Shown: positions 12,480 to 24,290, numbered from the stretch's first letter. The stretch: 64,000 nucleotides of DNA from Tetrastigma voinierianum (GCA_016808115.1 JAEQBH010000986.1:1488001-1552000); one strand, 5' to 3'. Made by a program: numbers and translations. Notes: generated by a model not told the origin, from the letters alone.

Positions 12480-15400
12480 CGCGTTGAGCTCGCCATTTCC
12501 TTAGTCTTGTGTGCTCATTTAGCCTCCACGGTCTTGCGTCGTAAGCGCGATCGCGGTATCGAAAATCTGTATTGGTCACCGCCGAAGGTCACATGAGTCT
12601 CGACCTCAATCATCTGATCACCATGGTGTATCTGGGTATACTTAGGGGACATGGAGGCGTGAAATACCTTGTGGACACGACATCTTTGGGGCGGTAAAAC
12701 CAACTTGATGCAGCTATAATGCCTATCCTCTCGAAATTATCTCGAAGGCGATGAACCTCGTGATAACTTCCCTCGCTAGAACGACCCTCCTCTCTTAGGC
12801 ATCACCTTGAAGACGTGATCCCGAACCTCGAACTCTAAGGGTCGGCGTCGAACATCGACATAGCTCTTCTGCTTGAGCTCTTAGCTAGTGAAAGTATTTG
12901 TCAAGTATCAAGCTCACCTTCTCGGAGGTGTCTTTAATCAGTCGGGATCCCAGTGATAGACTCTCCCACCACCGATTGACATAACGGTGATCATGGCCTC
13001 ATCTGATGCCTCAAATGGTGCCATCTGTATACTCGCCTGATAACTGTTGTTGCAGGCGAATTCCACTAAGGGCAAATGATCCTCTACCCTTATGACCCAG
13101 GACGTATGCTCGCAGCGTGTCCTCTAACACCTGTATATAATCCACCGCAGCGTGTAACTACCATGACCACACTTTGTGTGTATGTGACCTTCTGAGTCCT
13201 GATCAACGACAATCCTATGAATGTCAGCCTAGTTCATGTCACGTGTGACATCCATATCACAGAGCCCTTCTTGGAAGCTCAGTAACGCAATGCGTTTCAA
13301 AGGGGTATCAAATCTTGAGTCACTCAGGCTCCTATCACTCAACTCTAAGTCGTGATAGCGGCCAGGTGTGTTCATCTCGATTAACTTAACTCTTCGACAC
13401 ACTTCGAGCCTCTTACATTCCCTGAATCGAACTATGAATCTTCATTGGACGTAGTCTAAAACAACTCAGCCACACTCACCAAGAGTGGTGAATGACCATA
13501 CAGTGCACCCACACTTTCGACTCGGCGTGATGTTGCGGTGCCACGTAAAGCTGATAATGCCATCTTTGTGACGCCCGATCGGGGTCCTGCATGAGCGGGA
13601 ATCTCGGAGATCCTTACTCATAATCCCGGAGCCTATCAATTTCGGCTCTCTACCCTAGGGAAGAACATCATGCACGGCTTCTCTAAAGGCCTTAACCTCT
13701 AAGCTGATCAAAGCGAGTATCAGTGATGCTTTCATTGGAGTCCCAGTGCAATGACCGTGGCTGTCAACTCATCCATGTCAAGCGACATCAACAATAATAG
13801 GTCTACCACTCTAAGGTCCACTGCCTTCGGCTGCTTGTGACTCGATGCAAATCTGCCTGACTTGACCCACACTGGCCTCATTTTCTCTGTCTTCTTTGGG
13901 AGTCTTGTATAGCACCACAGGCGAAATTGGTTCCTCGACCCGTCTTAGGCGTGGAGGAATGAACTGTATACTCTCTGTTCTCTGACTAACCCGAGTGTGT
14001 CCCAGTCACGGATCCCTGTCTGCAGAAGGCGATCCGTCTCACATACTGGCTTGTACAGTCTGACTTCGTGTAAGCGAAGAAGTCTTACGCCTCTTACATT
14101 AAACAGGCTGATCCTCCCTCTTGCTACCAACACCCGCATCTCGAGTGCTCTAGGTATCCTCGATCTCTCTCTCTCTCCACCATGGTCAGGCGAGTCAGCC
14201 ATAGGTCCATGTCCGTAGGCGAAATCCTCACGATCACACTTTGAATGGATAACTTGACCCATTCACGAGATCTCACCTTAATACCAGCCAATCCCAAGAA
14301 ACTATGTATCTTGAAGATTGACATTCGGTCTCTCTAACTCATCGTACCTCAACCTTCTGGGTCGTGACACTCGATGCGACACCACGTGTCCCAGGAAATC
14401 TCACCTCGATGCCATGTGACTACTTAACTGCGAACTTGGCGCCTGGCCAGTGGTCTCTTATGCATTTGTAAAACCATCCTGCAGTGATACTCATGCTCCC
14501 GCTCTGGCAGGAGTAGGTCAGATATCATCCCGCGAAGACTACGACAAGCGTCTAAATAGGGTTGGAATATCCTATGCATGAGATCCATGAATCTTCTTTG
14601 AGCATTTGTCAATCCAAAAGGGCATCATAGTAAACTTAAAGTGCCCATGCGTGTCTGCTTATTTGTCTTAGGGATATCTGTCTCCCTAACCCTCAGCTGA
14701 TGGTAACCAATGCGAAGGTCTATCTTGGAGTAGACTCGTGCGATCCTCTCAGTGATCAAATAAATCACCAATCACCATTGTGGGTACCGAACCGATTCTT
14801 GATCGTAACCACTGTTCAAACATGCGTAGTGATGCGGTCGAAGGGTCTTGCCCTTCTTTTTCGCAAATAGAACCGGAGCACCTCATGGTGAAGTGCTCGT
14901 CCACGATGGTATGTCCAATAACTCTTGTAGTGGACTCACGAGTTCTTGCAACTCAAGCGGTGCCATCCTATGCGGAGTCATAGAGATGGGTGAAGTACCT
15001 AGGGTGTGGCTTCGTCTGAAGTCTACTACCCTTTGTGGAAGCGATCCGGGTAGCTCATTTGGAAAACATCACATGTTCGCACACTACTCGGTAGATCTAA
15101 GTGCGGTCCTGGAGTCCCTCCTAGAGATAGGCTAGGCTAATGGCTGTGTGTCACGACACACCGGACTAGTATGTGCGGTGATGTCATCTTGTCCCCACTG
15201 AGTACGACCGCAGTGCAGATCCTGCGTATGGTAACCCTCCTTGTCACTCCTGATGAATGTGACCACATCAAGTTGTCGGTAATCAGTCCAGGGATGACGT
15301 CGACTACGACCTTCGGTCGCCAGAGTCGCTGTGGTGGGAGTCACGAGATCTCGACTCATGACCTCGACAACATATCATCCTATTCTGCGCCACCCAATCC

Positions 15401-16000
15401 ACACAGGGAGAACTCATAGAAACCCTCCCAAGGTCTCTGGGACCATTTCCCATTTCCACCATATTTGGGCCTGCTCTCTAAATTGGAACATAGCTAGTCT
15501 AATCTGGTAGTGTCGGAGGTAATCTCCATAGCCTCTAACACCTTCGTCTGCATGAGCTTGATAGTGCGCCACCGTCGGGTCTCCTCTCCTGTGAATGTCG
15601 GAGGATGCTCGCCTTTAAACCTCACGGAGGTTCTTGGAACCTCCACGACTACTGCTATACGACTTGTGCTGTAAACTACGCCGCAATACCTACGGTCTCT
15701 ATAAAGGCTCTTGGAGTCAAATGCGGTGGTGCTGACCGGAAATTACCACAGTGGATGCCCTCTACGTCCTCGTCCTCATTAACCATCTATCTGAGTTCAA
15801 TGGCGATTCATCTGTCTGATCTACAGGCATAAACCTGACCAGAGACACTATTCATACACATAAATCAGTGTATACACATTGTCATTGCATTTCTACAGTG
15901 TCTGAGGCAGTCAATTATATTTAAAACATTTTTATGACAAAATTTCATTTTGAAAATTTTATTTTTAAATTTTGTCTAATTTTATTTGATTTTAATTTAA
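12480..16000 (-). pseudogene. Chromovirus gag-pol remnants (RT, RNase H, integrase, chromodomain-like tail)
   Basis: Reading right to left, 15060-14830 gives ELPGSLPQ, then TSPISMTPHRMAPLELQEL, then GAPVLFAKKKGKTLRP. This is the start of a chromoviral RT. At 14640-14430 comes FTMMPFGLTNAQRRFMDLMH followed by HEYHCRMVLQMHK. The integrase tail is at about 13140-12960 (QVLEDTLRAYVLGH with GEYTDGTI). At 12703-12515 LPPQRCRVHKVFHASMSPKY and RSRLRRKTVEAK match the stretch leading into the chromodomain in Tekay/Del-type elements. Many single-base indels and stops interrupt it. The catalytic RT motif is scrambled near 14530. Gag is presumed at about 15200-16000 but not recognisable. It is a dead copy. 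Confidence 0.75.
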
Positions 16001-16109
16001 TTTAATTAAAAAAAATTTTTCTCGAAATTTTTGCAATGAGCATGATGTTCATGAGCGGGTTCATGAGCCGGTGTCAAGTGACTGAAAGCGATGCAGGTCG
16101 AGCACAGAT

Positions 16110-16400
16110 AAAATGGATTTGAGTGCACCAGGTGCACAACCAGCGACCAGCTGTGTGCTGAAGTCTTTAGGCCGCGCGCTGCACCGTAGCGCCCGGTGCC
16201 TACCCAGCGCCCTGCGCGCGGCCTGGGCCGCGATGTGTCGCGCGTGTCGCGCGGGCCCCACAACACTGCCGCCTCCCCACGCACCTCGCACGCTGCCGCA
16301 CCGTCTGTGGCGCCAGGCGCCACGCCTGCACACTTGTACGCCCCGCTCCGCGCGCCCATTTCTTGCGCCCGGCTCGCGTCTTAGTCTTGCAAACACCGAC
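16110..16400 (-). other. GC-rich untranslated leader block of the chromovirus
   Basis: About 290 bases dominated by GCGC/CGCG words sit between gag and the 5' LTR, in otherwise AT-rich surroundings. Long frames exist on both strands (for example 16113-16538), but they look like a by-product of high GC. Their products are low-complexity Arg, Ala and Pro, so I do not call a gene. Confidence 0.5.
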
Positions 16401-17160
16401 CTCCTACTCAAATGGGTAGTAACCCAATTTAGGTTCTGCACCCTTTTTCTTTTTTCCCATTTATTTCCCGCTATTGGAAAATACCAAAAAAAATATACAC
16501 CTATTTTTTTTTTTCATTTTCCGAGGATACTAAAATAAATTTATAAAAATTTATTTTCTTGATTTTCTTCCATCTTACACAACGTGTAAAACCTTAGAAA
16601 TTATATTCTTCACCTCATTTTTTTCATTTGGACATTTTGTCTAAAATCTCCTCAAACCTCTTAATCGACGTAAACCTAGTGTTCAACCTTAAAATTTTTA
16701 AAATTTTGGTTATCATCATTAAACCAAATGAATTTATTCAAATTTATTTTATTTCTCCTCTTAGTTCCAGTTTTCACAAACTGTAAAACTTCTAAAAACT
16801 TCCCAACACATCATGGTTTTCCTAGGTGCTAATCACTAAGTACACAAACCATACACAATGCGATCACATCATTCATGTTATGAATATTTTTACACAACAA
16901 TTTATCAAATCACACAAAACCACGTAAACAATAAATGCCGGGTAATGCAATTTTGTCACTTGTGATTTCTTAGAGTAATCTCATACCTAAACTCGACATC
17001 AAACCACCGCCATAGTGGTGATGTTTCTTCGATATTCTTTTTCAGCCCAGATCCTGTCTGGGTTTCCATATGCCTATACTACACATGAGCCACGAGTGGT
17101 GATGGATCTGAAGCAGGAGCTCCTAGGTATTTGTATACTGACTGGGGGTGGATTGACTGC

Positions 17161-19086
17161 AGTCGACCGCGGAAACACTCGTGAATGTAAGGTGGGGCAG
17201 GCATTTCTCACGAAGCGGGCGAGTCTCCTTTACAATACGGGGGCTCTACTGAATACAACACTGTGTGAAACACATCCCAAGCAATCCAGTATAACGATCA
17301 CATGATTGAAAAGCGTACTTGGGCTCCATAAACCAAAACTCATCACAATATCTATATCCGACTATATCGATAGTTTCAAGAGTTCAAATTTTACTCTTAT
17401 ACAACACATATATTAAAAATAAGAGAATTCTAATACATGTCATACATCATAACCCAAGCCCTTGATCAGGATTTCTTAAAAGCTCGGTCTAGGATGGCGG
17501 AGTGCTCCTCGCACGCTTCACATGCACAGTAAATAATATCCCTCGACAAGGGTGAGCTAATGCTCGATGGTGGAATCACCCTAAGTGGGCTACTCTCCAC
17601 ACAAGTGCATATATGATGCTCCAGTAAACACAATTCAAGTAAATGCATGATCCTACTTGAATGTCTGGTGAGCTCATCTGTTAAGGTCACTCATAGGCTC
17701 CCTCCCACACTCGCCTAAGCCTCGTATAGAATTATTATATTTATTTGTGGACAAACCTCCGATGTATATATATCAGATTGAGCCGTCTCAGGCGTTGATA
17801 TTGTTATGGACTACCCTCAGTGTATCAGGTGGGCGAGTCTCAGGCGATTGATATTTTTAGTATGGAATTTACCCTCAGATAATTATCGTTTTGACAACCC
17901 TCAAAAACCATTATCTCTAGACTCACCTCGCCATACTCATCTGTATCATCCTAAAGATTGCCCCGGTGCATATGAAATACATGATGCCAATTCCATTACG
18001 ATCATAACACATGCGAATATATAATAAATCATATATTCACATAAAAATTAAATCACCGATCATGTTATGTAATTTCGCATTTCATCACATCGAAATTAGC
18101 TCACATGTTCAATGATCAAACCACGAGCAATTCTAAGCAGATTACTTGATCAAACATTAATTCACAAAATTTTATTTGTGAACACTATTCTAGAATAGTA
18201 GAGCCCCTCGGTTACTATTCTCGGAAAATCACCCATCGTCGGTTCACTTTGTGAACACGAGATTTCAAGCCATTCTAGGCCCCTATACATACCAAAGCAT
18301 AAATTTATAGCACAAATTGCACCATAAATAGCCCAAGAAAATCGGTGGACGGTCCGCAGTTTCCATGAATAAGTAATTTCCAATAATTCGGTCCAAGTTT
18401 TGGGACCGTCAACAACACTCGGCCTCGTCAGCTCAAACATCATAAATACACTTAAATAAGGAATAAAACCGTAGGATAAATCCTACCTCTGGAGTTTAGA
18501 AACTCCCTAAAAGCGGAGCATGTGAGCCTTTCGCGTAAACGAACTGCAGCCTTGTCTAGAAGAATTACAGTGGTTGGATCATGTGATATTTTAGGAAAAG
18601 CTACCTTTCTCGCTCAAAACACCATTCCAACCGCCTTGCCCCTCTCTCCCGGTTTTTCACGTTTTTGGTCTTTTAATTGTGGGAGATGAACCTTGTACAC
18701 TATTTTGGCATTATTCTCATTTAAAACCATTTAAAATGGCCAATTTATGTCATCTTCCAATTTTTACATTCGGCACTATCTTCGACCGTCCATTTCATAC
18801 TCTCTCATGCCACTGGCACGTAGTACGTGTTATATCTTGACTTTTTCGCATCGAAAATCGTTTCTGACACCCGAAATACGTGCTCAGAAAACGTCTGCTT
18901 CAAACTGTCTCTCGGAATTCTACGAGGAAATTTTACGTGCTAGCTAGATTTCACGAGAACGATTCAATGGTGAAATCCATTTCATCATGAGATCGAAGAA
19001 TAAATTTTGGATTTTAACGAAATTACAATTTTGCTTAACAAAAATTACGATTTTGCCATTTTCTATAAATTGAATTTTAGGTCTTA
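17161..19086 (-). repeat. Chromovirus LTR copy D (5' LTR)
   Basis: It repeats the block order of copies A and B across about 1.93 kb, including GTGAATATATAATAAAT near 18015, the TTCACTTTGTGAACACGAGA block and the closing GGTCTTA. The first 45 or so bases of the plus-strand start are missing, as in copy B. Confidence 0.7.
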
Positions 19087-19720
19087 TTAATAAAACCCGG
19101 GTAATTAATATGATTAGAAAATCAGCTTTGCTTACCCAGGCAGTTTGGCTTGTGTTAAAAACAAGTTCGGAGTTGATATTTATAATAATATAAATCTTAC
19201 TTTTAGATAAATATTATGAAAAAGTGTTTAAGACCAGTGTATATTATATGAACAATTTGAACCAAAAATAGTGGAATTAAAGCGGATATATGACACACCA
19301 TGATCCTAATTTATTTTCGTTGTTTATTTAGCTTATGTAAATATGTCTCTTTTAGATCAAAAATATTTAGAACTCATCCCTGAACTAATAGATAGAGGTT
19401 TAAAACTTATATTTTAACTAGTATTTATCAAGTACCTAACAATTTTCTGAAAAAGCTGAAAATATTATTTGAATATTTTCAGAGCAGAAAATCGTAGATA
19501 TATCACTGAAATATTACCACCTTTATTTAGAACTAATGGAAACCGATGCGCCTTATCGTCATGTATATATCAAACAAATGAAGAGCATTTCTATCTTACT
19601 GCAAAAACTGAATGGGAAATGGCGGATTCAAAAGATTTCACTGTATATTATAATAGGTTTAGAGATTTTCAAAATTTGATTTAGAAAAACCAGAAATAAA
19701 ATTTTATGTATTAAGCGAAA
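19087..19720 (+). pseudogene. Pararetroviral downstream ORF, second part (function unknown)
   Basis: Immediately right of the chromovirus, AT-rich coding-like sequence resumes. The frame 19469-19684 (71 codons) is the best piece; it has an ENRRYITEILPPLF stretch and stops at 19682. I recognise no family. Because the pararetrovirus resumes here, this is probably the continuation of the ORF cut at 5764, but stops separate the pieces. Confidence 0.35.
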
Positions 19721-20251
19721 CCCCGACCATTTCAATTTGGAGAACCGACCTTTAGAAAAAATTTCTTGAAAATTTTTTATAACGGAAGAACGAGTTTTAT
19801 AAACCCCGACTTTTGGGTAGATTCACGGAAATGTCATACGTCGTGATGATGCAAACTTACAGGAATTCTAGATCTGAGCTATGCAAATATGAAAAAATGC
19901 AATGAAAGGATAATGAGACATCAAGTCTGCAGCATTAGTCAACAACTGTAACTGACCCGCGTCATGACTTTTGAGGAACCAAGCTTATCTTGAGCTCACT
20001 AGAAGACAAACAAAGAAAAAGAACGTGTCCTCAGACAGTCTTTATTTTTCAGAACCATTGTGAGACTTATCACAAGAGTCATCAAAGAAAAGAAGGAAAC
20101 GTGGAGATATTTCCATTATTTTGGACACTTGTCTATTAAAACTATTTGTAATTAAAATTGAGCTTAAAGCTGTTCTTTTAAAATTTTACTTTATTACTCG
20201 TAATTTATTTGTACTTAAAGTTGTCATAGCATTTAAAAGTTAGGTTTATCT

Positions 20252-20269
20252 CTTGACTTTAAAGTCAAG
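20252..20269. promoter_or_regulatory. Perfect 18-bp palindrome upstream of viral TATA box
   Basis: CTTGACTTTAAAGTCAAG is a perfect inverted repeat 53 bases upstream of a TATA box at the right end of the pararetroviral sequence. It may be a promoter element, but chance is possible in AT-rich DNA. Confidence 0.35.
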
Positions 20270-20321
20270 TTGATAACTATGTGAATAGTTTTAGGTTTTG
20301 TTTTTTTGTGATCCAATTTTC

Positions 20322-20329
20322 TATAAAAG
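20322..20329 (+). promoter_or_regulatory. Putative pararetroviral TATA box (TATAAAAG)
   Basis: TATAAAAG lies about 100 bases before the right edge of the viral segment, downstream of the coding remnants. Caulimovirids place the genome-length transcript promoter between the last ORF and the primer site, which matches this position. Confidence 0.45.
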
Positions 20330-21404
20330 GAAGTTGTAGGTGGCATGTAAAATATCGAATGAGTTTTAGAAGCCTTCTAGAGTTTTAGAGAGTTGAGTAA
20401 TGAAAAGAGAGTTTGTAATCAAAAACATAAAAGGATAAAATAAAAAACGGTCATGAAGGATATGTGCGTGAGTAGGGTGGGAGAGAGATTTTATTTTTTA
20501 TTTTTCATTTCTTCGTTTCTTTATCAGATTTATAGAAATTGGATCGTAGGTTTTTCGTCATTTGAAGGCAAGTTGATCCACCTTGTGAGGGCCCTACGCA
20601 TGGGTAGCAAAATCTTGGAGTTTTGTCAAACTCTACGAGGTAGAGAATTTTCCTACTTGACTTATTTTAGCCTAAAGACCATTTAATGGCTTGGGATTGG
20701 CTTAGAGGTCGTGAAAGGCTGTAAATTTCAATTCCAAATTTTTTGGCATGAGTGTAAGATTTTTTAGGAATTTTCGGGACTATTTTCGGACAGTCCGGGC
20801 TAATTCCGGAATTTTATTTACAGACGATTCGGGTTGAATTTTCGGATTGTTTTGACGTCTTGACAAGATTTTCGAGATTGTTTTGAGCGATCGAGAACTA
20901 TGTTGGTTCATTTTGATCCGAGGCCGATGTCTTGAGGTTTGTGATGTGTTTAGTATCATAATGGTCGGTGATGAATCGTGAAGGACTAATAGGTGCCATA
21001 TTTTATATAGATTAAAGTTTGTACCATTTATTATTATTGCTTGATCTAATAACAAGCAGTGTGAAGAATAACATGTTAATGTATGCTATTGATTATGTTG
21101 CATGTAGATTGTAATTATTCATGTGACATAAAATAAATGCATTGGTATGCATGAGAACATCGCATGACATTGGGTGTGAGTGCATGGTTTGGGTCGATCC
21201 TATGTTTAGTGTCGACTTTTGGGTGAATCGGCACCGTTTGGTGTTGATAGTTGTCATTAGGGACATAGGTGAGGTCGACCATGTGGTTGGTGTCGATGGT
21301 GGGCTGTGGCATGAGACAGGCGTCAAGCCCAGGGCGCATGGTTTTAAAGTGTCGGAGAATGTCCCGCTGTTAAAATAAGTTTCATTAGAATTGTCAAGGT
21401 TTGG

Positions 21405-21560
21405 GTATGTTCATGATTCGAAGGATGTCATGATTCGGAGGATGTCCAAGGTTCGGAGGAAGTCCAGTCATTGAAGGATGTCACGGTTTGGAGGATGTCG
21501 AGGTCGAGATTTCCATGGTCGGAGTATGTCCCAGGATTTCGGAGAATGTCCAAAGAATTT
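21405..21560 (+). repeat. Short tandem repeats, GGAGGATGTCC-type units in the solo LTR
   Basis: About six imperfect units of roughly 18-24 bases built on TTCGGAGGATGTC. The chromovirus LTRs have a comparable run of imperfect units (GGACTACCCTC/GGACAACCCTC at 6370-6540) in the equivalent place, which supports common descent of the two LTR families. Confidence 0.6.
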
Positions 21561-22088
21561 AAAATATAAAACAAATACCTTTGTTTGGAAAATGGTTGTG
21601 ATTGGAAAATGACAGTAGTTCACACTTGGAAAATAGCATGTGTGGAAAGTCGTTATGGACTCGAGAAATATGGGAAGGTGAGTCACATTCTCATCCATGG
21701 CATGTGAACATTTACGTAGGGACATACGCTGAATGTTTGTTGGTTTGGTTGCCGTACACTTCTGCACTCGGGTGGGAGTAGCCCTTACTATAGGAGTTAT
21801 CACTCACCCAGACTTGCTCACCCAGTCGATGGGACCCAGTCTGAGTCCAGTAATTGGCTGTACTTATATGGGATAAGGCTGGGATGGATTCATGTATACC
21901 TTTTTGTTGTATAAAGGGTATCAAGTGGATAGTTGATTAAATAGTCTATCATATATTTTTGTATATTTGTGAATTAAATATGCAGGAATAGGTCTCAATT
22001 TATTGAGATAAATGAGTGTGATATTGTGACACCCGATATCCACAGGTTGACGGGTTGTCAACGGGACCCCCGGGATAGGGGTGTCACA

Positions 22089-22093
22089 CTACC
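22089..22093. repeat. Right target-site duplication CTACC
   Basis: Second copy of the five bases at 1545-1549, directly after the LTR end GGTGTCACA. Confidence 0.8.
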
Positions 22094-24290
22094 TTTCAAA
22101 TGGGTACATCCACCGATAGCTTACTGGTCCAGTAAGTTTTGCCTCTTATGGTAAATGTACCATTAAGTGTACCATGACATCGAAGAAACCTGGTGGGAAT
22201 ATCCTCTTAAGCTTACACAAGATTAAAATAATCCCTTGTTCTATCTTTTCGAAGTCACCCACATATAATGTTTTTGCACATAGCGTTTTGGAAAAACTAG
22301 ACAACTCAGCTAATGTTGTACACAAATCCTTATTTAAATATGGTCGAATAGAAATAGGAAGTAACTTCTGTAACAAAACATGACAGTCATGAGTTTTTAA
22401 ACTTGAGATTCTTCCATCGCCAATGCGAATATTTTTTTGATAAATTTGCAGCATAACCATCTGGAAATTTAAATGATTTGATAAATTTACAAAACTCTTT
22501 CCTCTCATCTCCAGTTAATGTGTAGCATGCATGCGATTTTACTAGTTTGCTCCCTCGTACTTGTAGATGCAATTCTTTTCTTATATTCTTATCCACCAAA
22601 TCCAACCGAGCTTTATTTGTATCTTTTTTCTTTCCATCAATATTCAACAAGGTTCCCACAATATCATCACACACATTCTTCTCAACATGCATAACGTCAA
22701 TATTATGCCTTTATTTCAACTTCGGCCAATACTCTAATTTGAATAAAATACTTCTTTTTGTCCAATTTAGTTCTCCAAGTATCCTTTTTCGCCTTCTATC
22801 AACATTATTTCGATGCTTACTAGGCTTCGTTTCTTTAAGATGACAAAACTGTTGCAATGTATCATCATTGGAGAATACCCTTGGGGGTGGTCGATGCTCA
22901 AATTTACCATTATAGTGCTTACTCCTTCGCCAACTATGGTCTAGAGGTAAAAATATTCGATGACCTATGTAACAAATTTTACTTCTAATACCTAGTGATG
23001 ATGTGTTTTCATTACAAACAGGGCATGCTTTGTATCCCTTTGTGCTCAAACCTGACAAGTTCCCATAATCAGGAAAGTCATTTATTGTCCACAATACACA
23101 AGCATGCATTCCAAAGTTTTCACCAATTGACACGTCAAATGTTTGAACACCTTCATTCCACAACTCTTTCAACTCCTCTATTAATGGACGTAGATACACA
23201 TCAATATCTTTGCTTAGGGCTTGTGGTCCTGGAATCAACAATGACAAATTAAAAAACATTTCCTTCATACATCTCCATGGTGGCATATTATATGGTATAA
23301 ATATAACAGGCCACATGCTATAACTAATACTCATGGTTCCAAATGGGTTGAAACCATACATTGCAAGCCCGATCAGACACTTGAGGGTCTTGACCATGAG
23401 ATTGGTGTCATATATTTCCAAACTTCATAATCAGCTGGATGTCTTAGGACACTGTCCTCGTTGATTCGTTTTTCTTTATGCCACCTCATATTTATTGTTG
23501 TATGTCTTGACATGAACAGTCTTTGCCTCGGTTTAAGAGGAAAATGACGCAACACTTTATGAGGAACCTTTTTGCCTTTGCCATGGCACAACTTATATCG
23601 AGGCTCATCTCACAATGGACATTTATCAAGACTCTCATTCTCCTTCCAGAATAATGCACAATCATATTTGCATGCATGGATTGAATTATACCCTAAACCC
23701 AATTCTCTTAACATCTTCTTAGCATCATAGTATGTCTTTGGAATGTTTGATCCTTTTGGAAAAGCATCAATTAACAATTGAAGTAACATGTCAAAGGACT
23801 TGTCCTCGGAAGTGGGACTTACATGCATCGATTTCACCCGGAAAATTGTCTGGAAAACTTTCTGGCAGACCACATTTCTTTATTAGCTTCATGAAACAAG
23901 GTCTCAAAATTTCCTTGACTAGTGGTTTCCTCTAGGTTTATATCTTTGTCTATTGGTCCACATGCATCATTTAATGCATCAATAACCTCGTCATCAATAG
24001 TATCATCCATTTCAACATCGATACTCACATCATTTTGTCCATCGGGAAGAGATTCATGGTTCTTTCCCATGAAAAATCCATCTTTGATAGCTCATCGAAA
24101 ACTCAAATCTAATTAAATGACTTTCAATTGTCAACAAATCATTGAATCGTGTATTTTGACAATCTCAACATGGACAACGTGTCTTATTATCCCACCGCAA
24201 GTGTTCCTTTGCAACTTGAATGAATGACTTAACCCCTTCAATATAATCTTGAGATAACCTATTGGACAACTTGATCCAATTCTTATCCAT
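22094..24290 (-). pseudogene. CACTA TNP2 transposase, N-terminal and core part
   Basis: The start MDKNWIKLSNRLSQDYI at 24290, then HLRWDNKTRCPC, is the transposase-associated domain. A TGA at 24167-24165 falls where CGA (Arg) is usual, a likely CpG transition. The TNP2 core runs about 23870-22711, with GYNSIHACKYDCALFWKE, KCPLC, WHKEKRINEDSVLRHPAD, CVLWTINDFPDYGNLSG and KACPVCNE. DUF4218 begins at about 22692 with MHVEKNVCDDIVGTLLNI and breaks off after WMYPFER at 22097, at the border of the solo LTR insertion. The rest is at 146-1544. Several frameshifts and stops (for example between 23421 and 23373) separate the open blocks, so the gene is dead although most protein motifs remain legible. 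Confidence 0.85.

Larger units (their letters stand above)
5765..19086 (-). mobile_element. Ty3/gypsy chromovirus (Tekay/Del-like) complex with three LTRs
   Basis: LTR copies of about 1.95 kb lie at 5765-7715, 7716-12309 (interrupted) and about 17161-19086, with an internal pol on the - strand between the second and third. In element orientation the order is 5' LTR (17161-19086), GC-rich leader, gag, RT, RNase H, IN, chromodomain-like tail, polypurine tract, 3' LTR (12309 leftward). The unit is flanked by TTAGT (5760-5764) and TTAAT (19087-19091), which match in four of five bases and suggest a decayed duplication. No canonical primer binding site was seen next to the third LTR, which looks truncated at its inner edge. 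Coding frames are broken throughout. Confidence 0.75.
1960..20430 (+). mobile_element. Endogenous pararetrovirus (Caulimoviridae-like), defective, split by chromovirus insertion
   Basis: Two segments, about 1960-5764 and 19087-20430 (about 5.1 kb together), are AT-rich and unlike the surrounding LTR sequence. In order they hold a tRNA-iMet-type primer binding site (2037), decayed coding sequence, a protease-like motif, a reverse transcriptase and RNase H region, a downstream ORF in two pieces, and a TATA box (20322) near the right end. The RT most resembles caulimovirids: SQLDCKSEFWQI, SKPWTAFSCP, YEWNVMPFGLKNAP and VYIDDILVFS are all visible. Caulimovirid genomes are usually 7-8 kb, so roughly a third is missing, mostly the movement and coat region. 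Ends are approximate because such integrations leave no clean duplication. Multiple stops show it cannot be functional. Confidence 0.75.
1550..22088 (+). mobile_element. Gypsy (chromovirus-type) solo LTR, split by nested insertions
   Basis: The left end starts TGTGAAACCCC and the right end stops GGGACCCCCGGGATAGGGGTGTCACA-like, giving TGT..ACA termini inside a CTACC duplication. The two LTR pieces are about 1550-1960 and 20430-22088, together about 2.1 kb. They share an ordered set of landmarks with the reverse-oriented LTRs at 5765-19086. These are the ATCTCGGATGACGAAA..CATCTCGCGAAATCTAG block (1616-1672), a GGAGTTT..AAACTC..GAGGTAG block (20615-20665), a run of GGAGGATGTCC-like units (21410-21560), and a GTAGCCC..TCACTCACCC block (21775-21815). 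No internal coding region of its own is present, so it is best read as a solo LTR of a related but distinct family. Confidence 0.7.

Noticed and set aside
13945..14324. Overlapping frames on both strands near the chromovirus RNase H region
   Set aside because: No conserved motif; they lie in scrambled pol sequence of the element.
16113..16538. Long overlapping frames on both strands (up to 141 codons)
   Set aside because: They arise from the GC-rich leader block; the products are low-complexity Arg/Ala/Pro and no domain is visible.
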